From the NCBI RefSeq assembly GCF_013215705.1, contig NZ_JABSQR010000022.1, forward strand, positions 1 to 64,000: a DNA stretch of 64,000 nucleotides. Direction: 5' to 3'. The first letter of the stretch is position 1. Each line of letters starts with the position of its first letter. This document shows positions 62,741 through 64,000 of the stretch, one piece after another. The notes beneath the pieces are model-generated. The model saw only the letters and a program-made list of their open reading frames with translations. It was not told the origin of the DNA and made no database searches. Both the position numbers and the translations under genes were made by a program. The DNA comes from Moritella sp. (lineage in GTDB: Bacteria; Pseudomonadota; Gammaproteobacteria; Enterobacterales; Moritellaceae).

Positions 62741-63088
62741 GTAATTTAATCCCTATGTAGTAAATCCATAAAATAGAGTGTTTAGACACTAAGCTCTATT
62801 TTGTCTTTTTTCTATATCTATGTGGGTATATGTTAGTTTATTGTTTACGACTTGTAAATAGTGACAGGGTGTTAAATGTTATTTTAAGAGCATGAAAGTA
62901 ATATTAAATTTAATTGAGGTTGTGTAATAACACAATTTTATGACGTTATTTGTTAATTTTATAACTAAACTGATATAGCTATAAACCTTGTAGCTATATC
63001 GATTTGACTTGCTGGTGTTAAGTGCATAGCGTCATGTCATCGGTAACTCATTAAGCTAAGATCTTAATCATTTGAGTGATAATTTTGA

Positions 63089-63331
63089 TTGGCAGTTATA
63101 AGTTGGTTGTTTTGCACTATGGTGATAATATCGGGTTGTAGTCAGCATAGTTCAATAAAAAAGTCTGGGAACAACACTAAAATTAATGCGCCAACAGCCA
63201 AACTTGTTTATGCTCAGCGGCTGTTATTATCACAATATAGCGATTGGCGCGGTACTGGCGTGATCTTATCGCGTTTAGATAATCCCTATTGGAATAGCCA
63301 CTACTGGCAATCAAGAAGAGTTAATTTATAA
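63089..63331 (+). CDS. Small lipoprotein-like protein of unknown function
   Basis: This 80-residue reading frame has a short hydrophobic N-terminus with a lipobox-like VIISGC (Cys17). A polar linker follows, then DWRGTGVILSRLDNPYWNSH. There is no ATG early enough for a lipoprotein signal, so translation would have to start at TTG (63089). The only in-frame ATG, at 63119, leaves too short a leader. The frame ends directly where the next gene begins. Coding status is likely but not certain, and no family is recognised. Confidence 0.45.
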   Translation: MAVISWLFCTMVIISGCSQHSSIKKSGNNTKINAPTAKLVYAQRLLLSQYSDWRGTGVILSRLDNPYWNSHYWQSRRVNL

Positions 63332-63877
63332 ATGATAGAACAGAAATTAATTAAAGTTGTGGTTGGGTCTAAAAATCCAGTAAAAGTAAACGCCTCACGT
63401 AGCGTTATCGCCGCCTTGTATCCTGATCATGATGTGGAATGCGAAGGCGTGGATGCTCCTTCTAATGTACCAGACCAACCAATGGACGCAGCAGAAACCC
63501 GTGACGGCGCGATTAATCGTGTTAAGTATTGCCAACAAAATGCTGAAGCTGACTTTTATATTGCTATCGAAGGCGGTGTGGATCTGCTGGACGATGGTCC
63601 TGCTACATTTGCATACGTGGTCATTGCTAATAAAGAGCAGCAGTCTGTCGGCAGAAGCGCAGCGTTACCATTACCTGCACCTATTTATCAGTCGTTACTC
63701 GATGGTGAAGAGTTAGGCCCTGTGATGGATAAGCTTTTTAAAACTGTCAATATTAAGCATAAGGGCGGGGCGACTGGCTTGTTAACCAATGGCCATGTAA
63801 CACGCGAAAGCAATTATACCCAAGCGCTGACTTTAGCCATGGCACCATTTTTATACCCTGAGCTTTATAACCTATGA
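63332..63877 (+). CDS. yjjX: Inosine/xanthosine triphosphatase (YjjX family)
   Basis: This 181-residue enzyme has the YjjX/ITPase pattern: VVVGSKNPVKVNASR near residue 10 (nucleotide site), the acidic EGVDAPSNVPDQPMD, GAINRV and IAIEGGVD near residue 81. It hydrolyses ITP and XTP to remove damaged purine nucleotides. It starts directly after the stop of the small lipoprotein-like gene. No promoter between them is visible, so they may be transcribed together. The last 123 bases of the window hold no gene. Confidence 0.9.
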   Translation: MIEQKLIKVVVGSKNPVKVNASRSVIAALYPDHDVECEGVDAPSNVPDQPMDAAETRDGAINRVKYCQQNAEADFYIAIEGGVDLLDDGPATFAYVVIANKEQQSVGRSAALPLPAPIYQSLLDGEELGPVMDKLFKTVNIKHKGGATGLLTNGHVTRESNYTQALTLAMAPFLYPELYNL

Positions 63878-64000
63878 TCGTTATAGTTGCACTTTTATAG
63901 TCTACGACCTTGGTATATGGACTCTTGGATTTAGTCGTACTTTAGTCCGTTACCTGAACACTTTGTAATTTAGTGTCAATAAAACCCGTATATGCTATTG

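Overview
The window reads as chromosomal DNA of an AT-rich, cold-adapted marine gammaproteobacterium, most likely a Moritella or a close relative. The best indicators are a stand-alone PfaE-type phosphopantetheinyl transferase, two wax ester synthase/DGAT paralogues, chromosomal integron cassettes, a MSHA-type prepilin and many Vibrio/Shewanella-like families. This assignment comes from family recognition, not from a database search.

Region 1 (1-4050 and 9260-12970) is a damaged chromosomal integron cassette array. Small promoterless genes, all on the plus strand, are separated by recognisable attC sites. The genes encode a Tlde1-like peptidoglycan effector with a putative immunity protein, an alpha/beta hydrolase, a DHCW-type cupin, a MAPEG protein, an epimerase, a GNAT, an Asp/Glu racemase and a DUF2867 protein. 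Remnants of an IS91-like rolling-circle element, with a transposase C-terminus and a tyrosine-recombinase N-terminus both on the minus strand, interrupt the array. Their ends sit exactly on GAAC/GTTC tetranucleotides that belong to attC core sites. No integron integrase lies in the window.

Region 2 (4055-9114) is a catabolic block between the two array pieces. It holds an acyl-CoA dehydrogenase-like gene, an AraC regulator and a fused family I CoA transferase. The two enzyme genes share a 42-bp upstream element (39/42 identical) that is a good candidate operator for the AraC protein.

Region 3 (13098-23122) carries a methyltransferase, a Na+/solute symporter with its 40-residue small subunit (too short for most gene finders), an RluA-type pseudouridine synthase, and a lysine/2-aminoadipate catabolic gene set: a DUF1338 2-oxoadipate decarboxylase, a saccharopine dehydrogenase-like protein, an ALDH7-type dehydrogenase, a LysE exporter and an AraC regulator.

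Region 4 (23174-31705) is a Fur-controlled hydroxamate-type siderophore uptake locus: two FhuF-like ferric reductases, an AraC regulator, a TonB-dependent receptor cut by an in-frame amber codon, and FhuC-, FhuD- and fused FhuB-like transporter genes.

Region 5 (31833-49445) holds a GNAT, an orphan prepilin, a two-adaptor RND efflux operon, an Aer-like PAS chemoreceptor, LysR genes (one a remnant), a cytochrome b561/YceI pair, a flippase, a GDSL esterase, a wax ester synthase, a MITE-like element, a carbon-nitrogen hydrolase broken by a 17-bp triplication, PfaE and a lone MerF.

Region 6 (49554-63877) holds an ECF transporter operon, a LipL32-family lipoprotein, a second RND system, an oxidoreductase remnant, a beta-propeller lipoprotein, a second wax ester synthase with a TetR regulator, and an inosine/xanthosine triphosphatase.

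The most notable items are the effector-immunity cassette, the IS91-on-attC architecture, the shared AraC-type operator, the amber codon in the siderophore receptor, the slipped-repeat hydrolase and the LipL32 homologue.
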